From Curtobacterium sp. MMLR14_010 (GTDB lineage Bacteria > Actinomycetota > Actinomycetes > Actinomycetales > Microbacteriaceae): 64,000 bases of DNA. The stretch covers positions 25,179-89,178 of the forward strand of contig NZ_MJGV01000035.1 in assembly GCF_001865015.1 (NCBI RefSeq), in the 5' to 3' direction. Of the stretch, positions 24,710-31,366 are shown piece after piece; positions within the stretch are counted from its first letter, which is position 1, and every line of letters begins with the position of its first letter. Below the pieces are notes generated by a model. It was not told where the DNA came from. It saw only the letters and a list, made by a program, of their open reading frames with translations, and made no database searches. A program made the translations under genes and the position numbers.

Positions 24710-25150
24710 ATGGCGAACGTTCGAACGTCGGGGAAGCAAGCCGCCGCGCGTAAGGTTGCACGTGAGCGAGCGGTAGAGCGGGCGGCGGACTTCCGCCGTC
24801 GGCAGGAGCAGCTCGAAGAGCTCGCCGTCGAATACTTCGTCGCAGCCGACGCCGTCGACGGGATCAACGAGGACGCGGAAGCGCGCATCCAGAAGATTCG
24901 CGACGACCAAGCCGCCGCGATCGCTGAGGCGGAAGCCGAAGCGCAGGCGATCATCGGACGCATGCTCGACACCAAGGTCACCCGCGACGAGGTGGCGGAA
25001 CGACTCGGCATCCCCGTGCGCGACGTGAAGCGGTCCAAGGCGAAGGCTGAGACCGACGCAACGAACGGCGGCGACGAGGCCGTGACGGCGGCCGAGAACG
25101 ACGACGAGAGCGGCGAGCAGGGCGACGCGCAGGAGTCGTACGCGGCGTAG
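24710..25150 (+). CDS. Small coiled-coil protein next to oriT (possible relaxosome accessory)
   Basis: 146 residues from ATG 24710; the GGGGAA upstream fits as ribosome binding site. Residues about 5-95 are a charged, Ala/Glu/Arg-rich helix likely to form a coiled coil (ARERAVERAADFRRRQEQL, RDDQAAAIAEAEAEAQAII). Then comes a short helix-turn-helix-like motif (VTRDEVAERLGIPVRDVKRS, about 98-117) and an acidic tail. It is divergent from the relaxase across the oriT candidate, and followed by a strong terminator. No family is recognised; a DNA-binding accessory role is inferred from position. Confidence 0.75.
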   Translation: MANVRTSGKQAAARKVARERAVERAADFRRRQEQLEELAVEYFVAADAVDGINEDAEARIQKIRDDQAAAIAEAEAEAQAIIGRMLDTKVTRDEVAERLGIPVRDVKRSKAKAETDATNGGDEAVTAAENDDESGEQGDAQESYAA

Positions 25151-25196
25151 GAGAACCGCCTCCGCGGCGAACGCGGTACCGTCTCTTACACGTGAC

Positions 25197-25232
25197 GCGG
25201 CCCCCGACCACTTGTGTGTGGTCGGGGGCCGC
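25197..25232. terminator. Strong bidirectional terminator
   Basis: Perfect 15-base arms 25197-25211 and 25218-25232 (GCGGCCCCCGACCAC and complement) with loop TTGTGT, between the convergent genes ending at 25150 and 25250. Confidence 0.85.
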
Positions 25233-25249
25233 GGTGTGTGCTGTGACCG

Positions 25250-25549
25250 TTAGGCGAGGTTGACGTGCATCAACCAGATGCACACGGCGATGAAAGCGCC
25301 CCAGAACGTCAGACCAGACCATCCGAGGACGATGCCGACGACGGCGCGACCCGGGAGGTCCGTGCCGCGGCAGAGGCCGACGATCCCGAAGACGATCGCG
25401 AGTATCGGGATCGGCAGCAGCGCGCCGAGAAGCACGGACTGGATACCGAGGAACACGCTCCACCGTGACAGCTTCGTGCCCCGGCGAGGACCGGGCAGCG
25501 TCGGTGCCGGCGATACGGGCGACCACTGGGGCGGTGCGTAGTTCGTCAT
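25250..25549 (-). CDS. DUF4190-like small membrane protein
   Basis: 99 residues from ATG 25549. A Pro-rich N-terminus (MTNYAPPQWSPVSPAPTLPG) is followed by two membrane segments (SVFLGIQSVLLGALLPIPIL and FGIVGLCRG linker, then IVLGWSGLTFWGAFIAVCIW). This arrangement of Pro-rich leader, helix, GxxxLxRG-like turn and helix is that of DUF4190 proteins. It is the last gene of the leftward run from the Fic operon. Its function is unknown. Confidence 0.7.
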   Translation of the reverse strand: MTNYAPPQWSPVSPAPTLPGPRRGTKLSRWSVFLGIQSVLLGALLPIPILAIVFGIVGLCRGTDLPGRAVVGIVLGWSGLTFWGAFIAVCIWLMHVNLA

Positions 25550-25607
25550 GTTCCTGTCCCCTCGTCGGTTGTGCGCGACGGTACCGCCGGCGGCTGACAC
25601 ACTCGCG

Positions 25608-26108
25608 TCACCAGAGCGTCGGAGTGTTCGCCGCGATCCCTGTCCGACACGTGCGAACGGCATCGGCGTCCCACCCGTGCTCGCGGAACGCTTCGCGGAG
25701 CTCACGGGAGAGACGCACGCGCTCCGAGCGGGGGAAGCTGATCGTGCGGAGCGCGGTCGCACCGTTGCTGTGTCGGCCGCGCTGCGTCCGCTCGAGCATG
25801 TTCCCGCGGTGCGTTCCCGGCGCCAGGTGCGATCGTTGCGGCTCGACGTCGACGTGCACGCAGAGTGGCACGTCGCACGCGTGCAGGAGAAGCCTCGACG
25901 GAGGCAGGACGGCGCCGGTGAGGTGCTCGTAGAGCCACCGCTGCGGGCGCATAGCGCGTTGTCCGCCGTCCGGCTGCGGCACCCAGAACCGGCCGTACCC
26001 GTCGTCGCCGACGGCGCCCGTCCAGATCCAACAATCGGACGAGGCCGGACCCTGCACCACGTGTGACCAGAACCGTTCCGCGGCACTGACGGGAGCGGGC
26101 CCGGTCAT
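25608..26108 (-). CDS. HNH endonuclease-like protein coupled to Fic
   Basis: 166 residues from ATG 26108, which overlaps the Fic stop (ATGA). The middle has the features of phage-type HNH proteins: DCWIWTGAVGDDGYGRFWVP, a LLHACDVPLCVHVD block with the HxCD...CVxxxH zinc/active-site pattern, and HLAPGTHRGNMLER with the closing HNH-type element. The C-terminal helix resembles an HTH (RVRLSRELREAFREHG). It probably binds or cuts DNA. Translational coupling to a Fic toxin is unusual; it could be a second effector, or simply plasmid cargo. Confidence 0.75.
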   Translation of the reverse strand: MTGPAPVSAAERFWSHVVQGPASSDCWIWTGAVGDDGYGRFWVPQPDGGQRAMRPQRWLYEHLTGAVLPPSRLLLHACDVPLCVHVDVEPQRSHLAPGTHRGNMLERTQRGRHSNGATALRTISFPRSERVRLSRELREAFREHGWDADAVRTCRTGIAANTPTLW

Positions 26109-26878
26109 CGCTCCATGCCGTCGTGTCCGCGGGACTGCTCGGGCAGAGAGGGCCACTGCTCCATCGTCGGTTCGTTCGTGCCACGGTGCTCGGTCTGGCG
26201 GGCGTCGGGGTCGATGCCGGCGGTTCGCATCATGTCGCGATCACGGCGCTCGAACGCGTCGAACTCACGCTCATCCCGCACGGGCACACTCTCGACCAGG
26301 TGGGCACGGAGGTAGTCCGCAAGAGGACGGTCGTTGCCGGCGACGGCGTAGAGCCGTGCGGTGCGCAGCTCGTCGACGTCGACGCGTTCCCAGTCGATCG
26401 GGTGCCCGGCGCGCTCGGCGATCGCGGACACGTAGGTGCTTTGGGATCTGGTGTTGCCGTCGCGGTAGGGGTGGATGGCCGACAACTCTCCCCACCGGTC
26501 CGCGAGCCGATCGGCGAACGTGTCAGCGTCGAGGCCGGTGAGGTAGTCCTCCCGCTCGAGCTTGCCGAACAATGTCGCCAGGTTCGCGTCAATGTACTCG
26601 GGGCGGCAGTACGGGATGCCCGTGCCAGTTGCCTGCACGTCGACGTCGCGGATGCGTCCAGCGATGCCGGGCACCAGGTCACCGAACATGCGTTCGTGGA
26701 TGCTCTGGAGGTACCCGTAGCCGGGGCGGTCGGGCACCGGCTCGGCGCGGACCTCGGCCATCGTGATCGACGCGACGTCGTTCATCGCCTCGTCAAGCTG
26801 TCGCTGATCGTGAATCCCCGCAGCGTTCACCAGGACCCCACCACTACCCGGGTAGGTGTACTTGTCGTCGACGCTCAT
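26105..26878 (-). CDS. Fic domain AMP-transferase toxin with relaxase-like C-terminal tail
   Basis: 257 residues from ATG 26878. The Fic core (about 50-205) carries the active loop HPYRDGNTRSQ (H136), close to HxFx[D/E]GNGRxxR but with Thr in place of the third Gly, as in other actinobacterial Fic proteins. ERMFGDLVPGIAGRIRDVDV upstream is the typical Fic flap region. Fic enzymes attach AMP to target hydroxyls and are held in check by a helix bearing (S/T)xxx(E/D)(G/N). The tail after residue 205 (FDAFERRDRDMMRTAGIDPD ... SRGHDGMER) matches the relaxase tail, which suggests recognition by the same secretion coupling protein. The VbhA-like gene is 25 bp upstream. Confidence 0.9.
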   Translation of the reverse strand: MSVDDKYTYPGSGGVLVNAAGIHDQRQLDEAMNDVASITMAEVRAEPVPDRPGYGYLQSIHERMFGDLVPGIAGRIRDVDVQATGTGIPYCRPEYIDANLATLFGKLEREDYLTGLDADTFADRLADRWGELSAIHPYRDGNTRSQSTYVSAIAERAGHPIDWERVDVDELRTARLYAVAGNDRPLADYLRAHLVESVPVRDEREFDAFERRDRDMMRTAGIDPDARQTEHRGTNEPTMEQWPSLPEQSRGHDGMER

Positions 26879-26903
26879 CCGCTCCCCCGCAGGACGCCGG
26901 CGC

Positions 26904-27113
26904 TCAGCGCTGGCGGAGAGGAAACCCGTGCTTCGCAGCGACCTCCGCGCGCGCATCCTCCGGCGACAGCGTCCCCTCGAGGATGCGACGGGCCCGGCCG
27001 AGCGCTTCCGCGTCGGGGAAGTGGCCGGCGAGCTGCTGGCCCTTCTCGACCAGCGCCATCTCCTGCTCGACGTCGATCGTTCGGGCGGTGTCGTGCTCGG
27101 TCTTGATGCTCAT
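26904..27113 (-). CDS. VbhA-like Fic antitoxin
   Basis: 69 residues from ATG 27113. The order and size match class I Fic antitoxins of the VbhA type: a first helix with the inhibitory motif, then two helices (FPDAEALGRARRILEGTLS, PEDARAEVAAKHGF). The expected inhibitory S-x-x-x-E-G motif aligns with GQQLAG here, so both the Ser and the key Glu appear to be replaced. Either inhibition uses another residue, or the protein is a weakened inhibitor. It precedes the Fic gene in the same operon. Identification rests on arrangement and the ..EGTLSPEDA.. segment. Confidence 0.75.
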   Translation of the reverse strand: MSIKTEHDTARTIDVEQEMALVEKGQQLAGHFPDAEALGRARRILEGTLSPEDARAEVAAKHGFPLRQR

Positions 27114-27195
27114 GGGGACTCCCCTGCTCGGACTCGATTCTACCAACCGCGTCGCTCGCGGAAGGGGCGGATCTCGTGGTGACGGCGAGGACCGC

Positions 27196-27645
27196 TCAGG
27201 CGCGGGTGCCGGCGTACTGGGGGAACATGCGGTCGATCGTCGCTTCGTGACGGTCAGCGCGTTCGTCGTCGCCGCGGATCCGCGAGAGCTCCGCGAAGGA
27301 CTGCCCGTCCGGGCTGGGTGCTGCGGGACGGCGGCACATCTCGGCGTAGTACCGGTCCGCGTCGCGTTCCGCCTGAGCGAGGAGCTGCTCGAGGCGGTGC
27401 ACCTGGGCGATGAGTTGGGGCTGAGCGGCGGAGAACCCGACCATGTAGCCGGCCTCCCACACGTGCCGGCCCTCGGCGTCGAGTTCCCACTCGCGGACGT
27501 CCTCGGATGGGTCGTGGGTGGCCCGGTCGATCGCGATGAGGGCGTGGCCCGGGTCGATCAGGAAGAGCTCGTCGACGGCAGCGCGAGTCTCGGGCTGGAT
27601 CGCGTCGCGGTAGGCGGTGGTCGGTCGTTCGAGCGTCATCGTCAT
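27196..27645 (-). CDS. Hypothetical plasmid protein
   Basis: 149 residues from ATG 27645, overlapping the last base of the redoxin stop (TGATG), so it is translationally coupled to it. The N-terminal half is acidic (ELFLIDPGHALIAIDRATHD), the middle has AGYMVGFSAAQPQLIAQVHR and a helical coiled segment (LEQLLAQAERDADRYYAEM), and the C-terminus is charged. No known domain is recognised. It is separated by 82 bp from the Fic antitoxin. Confidence 0.75.
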   Translation of the reverse strand: MTMTLERPTTAYRDAIQPETRAAVDELFLIDPGHALIAIDRATHDPSEDVREWELDAEGRHVWEAGYMVGFSAAQPQLIAQVHRLEQLLAQAERDADRYYAEMCRRPAAPSPDGQSFAELSRIRGDDERADRHEATIDRMFPQYAGTRA

Positions 27646-27905
27646 CACGCGACCTTGACCGTCGAGGTGGCGGTCTTGAGCTGGTCGATCTTGTCGGGGC
27701 GGAAGCCGCTCCAGGAACCGGTCTCGGTGTCGGTGATGACGATGGGTGCGTTCATGCCGAGGGTGGTCTTCCACTCCTCGATCTGCGCCTGGTCGACGTC
27801 TTCGAGGTGAACCTCGTTGAACTCGACGCCGGCGGAGACGAGAGCGCGCTCGGTGGCCATGCACATGCCGCAGAAACCAGACTTGCTGTAAACCGTGATG
27901 CTCAT
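27645..27905 (-). CDS. Glutaredoxin/NrdH-like redoxin
   Basis: 86 residues from ATG 27905. It opens with MSITVYSKSGFCGMCMATER, a thioredoxin-fold strand followed by the redox motif CGMC (residues 12-15; NrdH has CVQC, glutaredoxins CPYC). The cis-proline region is NAPIVIT and the C-terminal helix starts FRPDKIDQLK. NrdH-type redoxins reduce ribonucleotide reductase; plasmid copies are common in Actinobacteria. There is an AT-rich likely promoter region upstream (27910-28030). Confidence 0.9.
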   Translation of the reverse strand: MSITVYSKSGFCGMCMATERALVSAGVEFNEVHLEDVDQAQIEEWKTTLGMNAPIVITDTETGSWSGFRPDKIDQLKTATSTVKVA

Positions 27906-28191
27906 CGAAATCACCTTCCGAAAGATTGTGATGCAGTGGAGGCCCCTCCCCCGTTGCATGCTTCCATTCTACGTCAGAATAGCCGGGTTGACCAGCATTT
28001 TTCCTGCATTCTTTGACCCTTTTTTAGCCGCGCGGCACACCTCTAGGCAGGCCGATCCACTGCATTCCCTGGCACCAACGCGGGGCGTTTAGGAAGGCGA
28101 CTTCGGGGAGTGAACGGTTGCGGAAGGGCTGGAAATCCCCTGGTGCATTTGCCCCGTTCTGTCATTCACGGAACCGAATAGGAATGCCTGG

Positions 28192-28464
28192 CTACGCCTC
28201 TCCCGTCGCCGCTGCCCGTGCCTGCCGCGGAGCGGCCTCTCCGGTCGCGACCGCAACCGCCGCGGTCAGGCGATCGCTGAGTGCGCGCGCGTCGGCGAGG
28301 CCGCGCTGTCGTGCTTCGATCCACTCGACGTCGGGGCCTTCGTCCTCGTCCCACTCGTAGGCGTCGTCGAGGCTCTGCGACGTTGCCGGTACGACGCGTT
28401 GCACGAGTCGTGCGATGTGTTCCCAATCCTCGCGCTGCAACGTGACCTGCACTGTGTCATTCAT
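28192..28464 (-). CDS. Hypothetical small protein
   Basis: 90 residues, MNDTVQVTLQREDWEHIARL start, acidic centre (SLDDAYEWDEDEGPDVEWI) and an Ala/Arg-rich end. The GAGAGGGAGAGGAAG upstream is a good ribosome binding site and is shared, with the long hairpin behind it, with two other small genes (30548 and 33350). No family is recognised. The shared leader suggests coordinated expression with those genes. Confidence 0.75.
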   Translation of the reverse strand: MNDTVQVTLQREDWEHIARLVQRVVPATSQSLDDAYEWDEDEGPDVEWIEARQRGLADARALSDRLTAAVAVATGEAAPRQARAAATGEA

Positions 28465-28488
28465 GGTGCTTCCTCTCCCTCTCGTTTT

Positions 28489-28653
28489 TTTTGCCGTGAA
28501 GGCGACTTGTCGCCGCTAGGACGAGCGTCCGGAATGCAACCGGTCGTGGAATATATGGAGGGGACCCGCTTGCGGGGAGGGGCCGTTTATGCCGCGAAAG
28601 CCGGTTGCATTCCGGGTGATCGTCCGTATGCTGCCGAAGGCTTCACGGCAAAA
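28489..28653. repeat. Long-range hairpin element, copy 1
   Basis: Outer arms TTTTGCCGTGAAG (28489-28501) and CTTCACGGCAAAA (28641-28653) pair perfectly over 13 bases. A nested perfect 13-base stem GGAATGCAACCGG (28531-28543) with CCGGTTGCATTCC (28601-28613) lies inside. It stands directly upstream of the 28464 gene. Copies with compensatory changes occur at 30574-30764 and 33371-33568. Confidence 0.8.
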
Positions 28654-28789
28654 GAACGGGCCGCAGGCCCCGCAGACCGGCGCTACGTCGCCGGTTCTAC
28701 CAGCACCGCAGGTGCGCCGGGGGTGTGGGGGCGGGCCGCCTCCACGGGCGACCGAAGGTCGGCCACGCCCCCGGGCTCCCGTGGGCCCA
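28654..28789. repeat. Series of mini-hairpins with GNA loops
   Basis: Consecutive small stems with three-base loops: GGGCC-GCA-GGCCC, GCACC-GCA-GGTGC, CGACC-GAA-GGTCG, plus ACCGGCG-CTACGT-CGCCGGT. GNA triloops closed by C-G form unusually stable DNA hairpins. No open frame of note is present. Confidence 0.55.
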
Positions 28790-29275
28790 TCACTCGGCCG
28801 CGGTGTCGAAGTCCCGGAGTCGGTGCAGCCCCGTGGCGATCGCGTCGAATCGGTCGGCTTCCCGCGCGTGCTGGCGGTGCTTCCGGCTGCCCTCAACCCA
28901 ATGCGCTGCGCTGGCGCGTGCGACGTCGGCGCGGAGTTCGGTCCACGTGATCGTCTGGGCGAGGGTGAACGGCGGCTGCGTGCCGGTGTCGCGGAGCCCG
29001 CTCCGCGGTGCGACGGGGGCCGGGCTGGGGTCGTAGAACTCATCGCGCCAGGCGTAGCCGACGGCACCGGCGGGGCCGTCGCCGCCGCGGTCGAACGCGG
29101 CGCGGTGCTCGTTGTCGAGGTCGTGGGGGCGTCGGGTGCAGAACCACTCTTCGCCCATCTCGGCGGTTTCTGCGCCGCACGTGGCGCCGGTCGAGTCGAG
29201 GTCCGCGGCCGGGGCGGCCGGGTCGGTCGTGCGGGGGTCGAGGTCGTCGGGGCGGCGGTAGGTGACGGCGTCCAT
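28790..29275 (-). CDS. Hypothetical plasmid protein
   Basis: 161 residues from ATG 29275 (MDAVTYRRPDDLDPRTTDPA). An acidic, Asp/Pro-rich start contains two cysteines and WFCTRRPHDLDNEHRAAFD. The C-terminal part is helical (FTLAQTITWTELRADVARAS, RQHAREADRFDAIATGLHR). It is the last gene of the ArdC transcript (50 bp downstream of ardC). No known domain is recognised. Confidence 0.75.
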   Translation of the reverse strand: MDAVTYRRPDDLDPRTTDPAAPAADLDSTGATCGAETAEMGEEWFCTRRPHDLDNEHRAAFDRGGDGPAGAVGYAWRDEFYDPSPAPVAPRSGLRDTGTQPPFTLAQTITWTELRADVARASAAHWVEGSRKHRQHAREADRFDAIATGLHRLRDFDTAAE

Positions 29276-29325
29276 CGGTGGTGCTCCTTCCGGGGGCGGG
29301 GGCCGCTCGGCGGCCCCCGCGGTGA

Positions 29326-30261
29326 CTACTGGTCGGTGGGCTCCGCGTCGTCGCCGTCTTCGGCGTCGACGCCGGCAGGGGTGAGGATCGCGGCCACCTG
29401 GTGCGCCGCCATGAGGACGCGCGCGGCGGTTGAGCGGATCAGGTCGGCGTTCGCGTCCGACCATCCGGCGACGTAGCCGATCGAGTAGGCGGCGGTGTCG
29501 AACCCGACCAGTCCAGAGACGACGTAGGCGACGCTCTCGGCCTCGGTTTCCATGAGGCCGCGGTGCTCGGCGTACTCGGTCAGGTCGTCGGTGTGGCCGA
29601 GGAGGATGTGCGCGAGCTCGTGAATGAGCGTCTTCGCGGAGTGCTCCGGGGCCAGGTGCGACCCGACCACGACGCGGCGGGCGGCGGGGTCGGTGAAGCC
29701 GTTGCGGCCTTCTCCCGGCTCGGTGTGCTCGACGCTCCATCCGTCCGCGACCAGGTGGGCGGTCAGGGTGCCGATGACGCCGTGGTCATCGGGTCCGGTC
29801 AGGGGCGCGGTGAGGGTCGACGGGTCGGCGGCGTCCGGGTCGATCGGGTCGGTCTGGGCGATGTCGAACACGGGCAGGATCGGGAACCGGGGGTAACGCT
29901 TCTCGACGTCGTCGCCGTTCTCGTCCTGCTCGGTCACCTTCCTGGTGCTGTAGCCGAAGATGCGGAGCGACTTCTCTCCCTTGCGGACCTGGCGGCCGAG
30001 GGCCTGCCACTTCCGGAACCCCGCCACCCGCTCGGCGTCGGGGCGCTGAGCGAGGATCAACAACACGTTGTTGAGGCTGTACGTGTGGAACGCGCCCGCG
30101 AACTGCAGGAAGGCCGTCCACCGGTCCGAGTCGCGCAGCTGCTCGACCTGCGTCGCGATCGACTCGTGCAACGCGGCCGCCTGCTCCTTCCGCTGCTCGG
30201 GGGTGACGGACGGGCGGCGGGTGTCGGTGGTGCGCTTCTTGGTGGCGGTGGTGGTGCTCAT
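29326..30261 (-). CDS. ardC: ArdC-like antirestriction protein
   Basis: 311 residues from ATG 30261. The N-terminal ArdC ssDNA-binding domain (about 20-140) is seen in FLQFAGAFHTYSLNNVLLIL, RVAGFRKWQALGRQVRKGEK and FPILPVFDIAQTDP. The C-terminal zincin-like metallopeptidase domain has IHELAHILLGH (HExxH, about 213-223) and a downstream ETEAESVAYVV glutamate region. ArdC proteins protect incoming single-stranded plasmid DNA from restriction and are typical leading-region genes. A short hairpin with a conserved loop lies 39 bp upstream. Confidence 0.93.
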   Translation of the reverse strand: MSTTTATKKRTTDTRRPSVTPEQRKEQAAALHESIATQVEQLRDSDRWTAFLQFAGAFHTYSLNNVLLILAQRPDAERVAGFRKWQALGRQVRKGEKSLRIFGYSTRKVTEQDENGDDVEKRYPRFPILPVFDIAQTDPIDPDAADPSTLTAPLTGPDDHGVIGTLTAHLVADGWSVEHTEPGEGRNGFTDPAARRVVVGSHLAPEHSAKTLIHELAHILLGHTDDLTEYAEHRGLMETEAESVAYVVSGLVGFDTAAYSIGYVAGWSDANADLIRSTAARVLMAAHQVAAILTPAGVDAEDGDDAEPTDQ

Positions 30262-30299
30262 GGTCTGTACCTCCGGGGTCTCGATCGGTGAGGATGGGA

Positions 30300-30336
30300 G
30301 GCGGGAGGGGGCAATTACGAGTTGTCCCCTCCCGCC
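30300..30336. promoter_or_regulatory. Conserved-loop hairpin upstream of ardC (candidate ssDNA promoter)
   Basis: Perfect 11-base arms GGCGGGAGGGG (30300-30310) and CCCCTCCCGCC (30326-30336). The loop region holds GGCAATTACGAGTTGTC (30310-30326). The same 17-base motif, 14 of 17 identical, lies in the loop of a different hairpin before the ParB-like gene (32899-32915). Arms differ while the loop is kept, which argues for recognition of the loop. Confidence 0.6.
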
Positions 30337-30341
30337 TTGGT

Positions 30342-30548
30342 TCACTCCGCAGGCGGCGTGAAGGTGATCGTGTCGACGAACGTGGCGACCTCGACCCCTT
30401 CGAGAACGAACGTGCTCGCGAGGGTCCAACCCAGCGACGCGGCGGTCTTGAGTTCCGCGGCCCGCTCTCGCAGTGCCGCCGTCCTCGCCTCGGCTGCGTC
30501 GTCGGCCTTGCTGACAACCCGGGTCAGCGTCTCGATCTGGTAGCGCAT
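30342..30548 (-). CDS. Hypothetical small protein
   Basis: 68 residues (MRYQIETLTRVVSKADDAAE ... LGWTLASTFVLEGVEVATFV). It has the beta-helix-beta layout of DUF1737/DUF4177-like small proteins: an N-terminal strand, a long helix, then GWTL and FVDTITF strands. The GAGAGGGAGAGGAAGAGC upstream serves as ribosome binding site and is preceded by long hairpin copy 2. Stop to ardC hairpin distance is only 5 bp. Confidence 0.75.
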   Translation of the reverse strand: MRYQIETLTRVVSKADDAAEARTAALRERAAELKTAASLGWTLASTFVLEGVEVATFVDTITFTPPAE

Positions 30549-30573
30549 GTGCTCTTCCTCTCCCTCTCGTTTT

Positions 30574-30764
30574 TTTGCCGTGAAGGCGACTTGTCGCCGC
30601 TAGGACGGGAGGGTGGAGTGCAACCCGAAGGGCGGTGGGGGAGAGAATTTCGGCGCGAAATAAGGGAGCGAAGCGACCGCGTGCCGAAAATCTCGGAGGA
30701 GCCGGCGGCTTGCCGCTTGCGCGGAACCCGGACGTCCGTACGCTGCCGAAGGCTTCACGGCAAA
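30574..30764. repeat. Long-range hairpin element, copy 2
   Basis: Outer arms TTTGCCGTGAAG (30574-30585) and CTTCACGGCAAA (30753-30764). Inside, GAGAATTTCGGCGCG pairs with CGTGCCGAAAATCTC around a GGGAGCGAAGCGACC mini-hairpin that contains GCGAAGC. It stands directly upstream of the 30548 gene. Confidence 0.8.
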
Positions 30765-30887
30765 GAAACGGGCCGGAGGCCCAAACTGTGCCGGCGAAGC
30801 CGGTTCCACTGGGAGCGAAGCGACTCCCGGCCGGGGCCGGAAGCCCCGGGCTGGAGCGCCACGCTCGACTAATCGTCTGGAGACGTA
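30765..30887. repeat. GNA-loop mini-hairpins after copy 2
   Basis: GGGCC-GGA-GGCCC, CCGGC-GAA-GCCGG and GGAGC-GAA-GCGACTCC follow one another within 60 bases, and a GGGGCCGGAAGCCCC stem follows. The GCGAAGC heptamer is present. This is the same type of array as at 28654-28789. Confidence 0.5.
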
Positions 30888-31157
30888 GTGGATTTCGACA
30901 CGTTGCTGGTCTGGCGTTGGTTCGGTGGCTATCGGGGCACGTTCACCAACACCCGGATCGCAGGCCCGAGTAGTCCTGTTGTCTCGGCCCCCACGGCGAA
31001 CCTCGACGCCCTACTCGCGTGGTCACAGGAGCAAGTTGAGTTGGGGATCGTCCGTCCGACGCCCACGTTCACTGTCAAATGCGATGGAGTCCCCATCAAC
31101 CGATTCCTCTGGGCGAGAACTACGCAGGTGGCGCGGCTTTCCTGGGAGGAGATCTAG
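30888..31157 (+). CDS. Hypothetical small protein (tentative)
   Basis: 89 residues from GTG 30888 (VDFDTLLVWRWFGGYRGTFT). It is the only rightward gene in a leftward block, in a pocket between hairpin arrays. The sequence is aromatic at the start and ends WARTTQVARLSWEEI. No family is recognised and no good ribosome binding site is seen, but codon use is plausible. Confidence 0.45.
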   Translation: MDFDTLLVWRWFGGYRGTFTNTRIAGPSSPVVSAPTANLDALLAWSQEQVELGIVRPTPTFTVKCDGVPINRFLWARTTQVARLSWEEI

Positions 31158-31366
31158 GGCACGCGGGACCTGCGCCGCCATCCTGGACCCGCCGCAGGCG
31201 GTGACAGCCGAGAGCTCCGTCGAGCGGCTCCGGGGTCTGGGAGGGGGCGGAGCCCCTTGCCGTTGCGGCGGAGCCGCGACGCGGCACACGGACGCTGAGA
31301 CGGCCCGATGGGACCGGTGCTGGGTGTGCGTGGGGGCCGCTGGCTGCGACCCCCACGCTGGTTCAC
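31158..31366. repeat. Intergenic region with further GNA-loop hairpins
   Basis: Short stems such as GGGC-GGA-GCCC and GCGGC-GGA-GCCGC follow one another. They resemble the arrays at 28.65 and 30.77 kb. It separates the convergent 30888 gene and the ParB-like gene; nothing else is seen. Confidence 0.45.
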
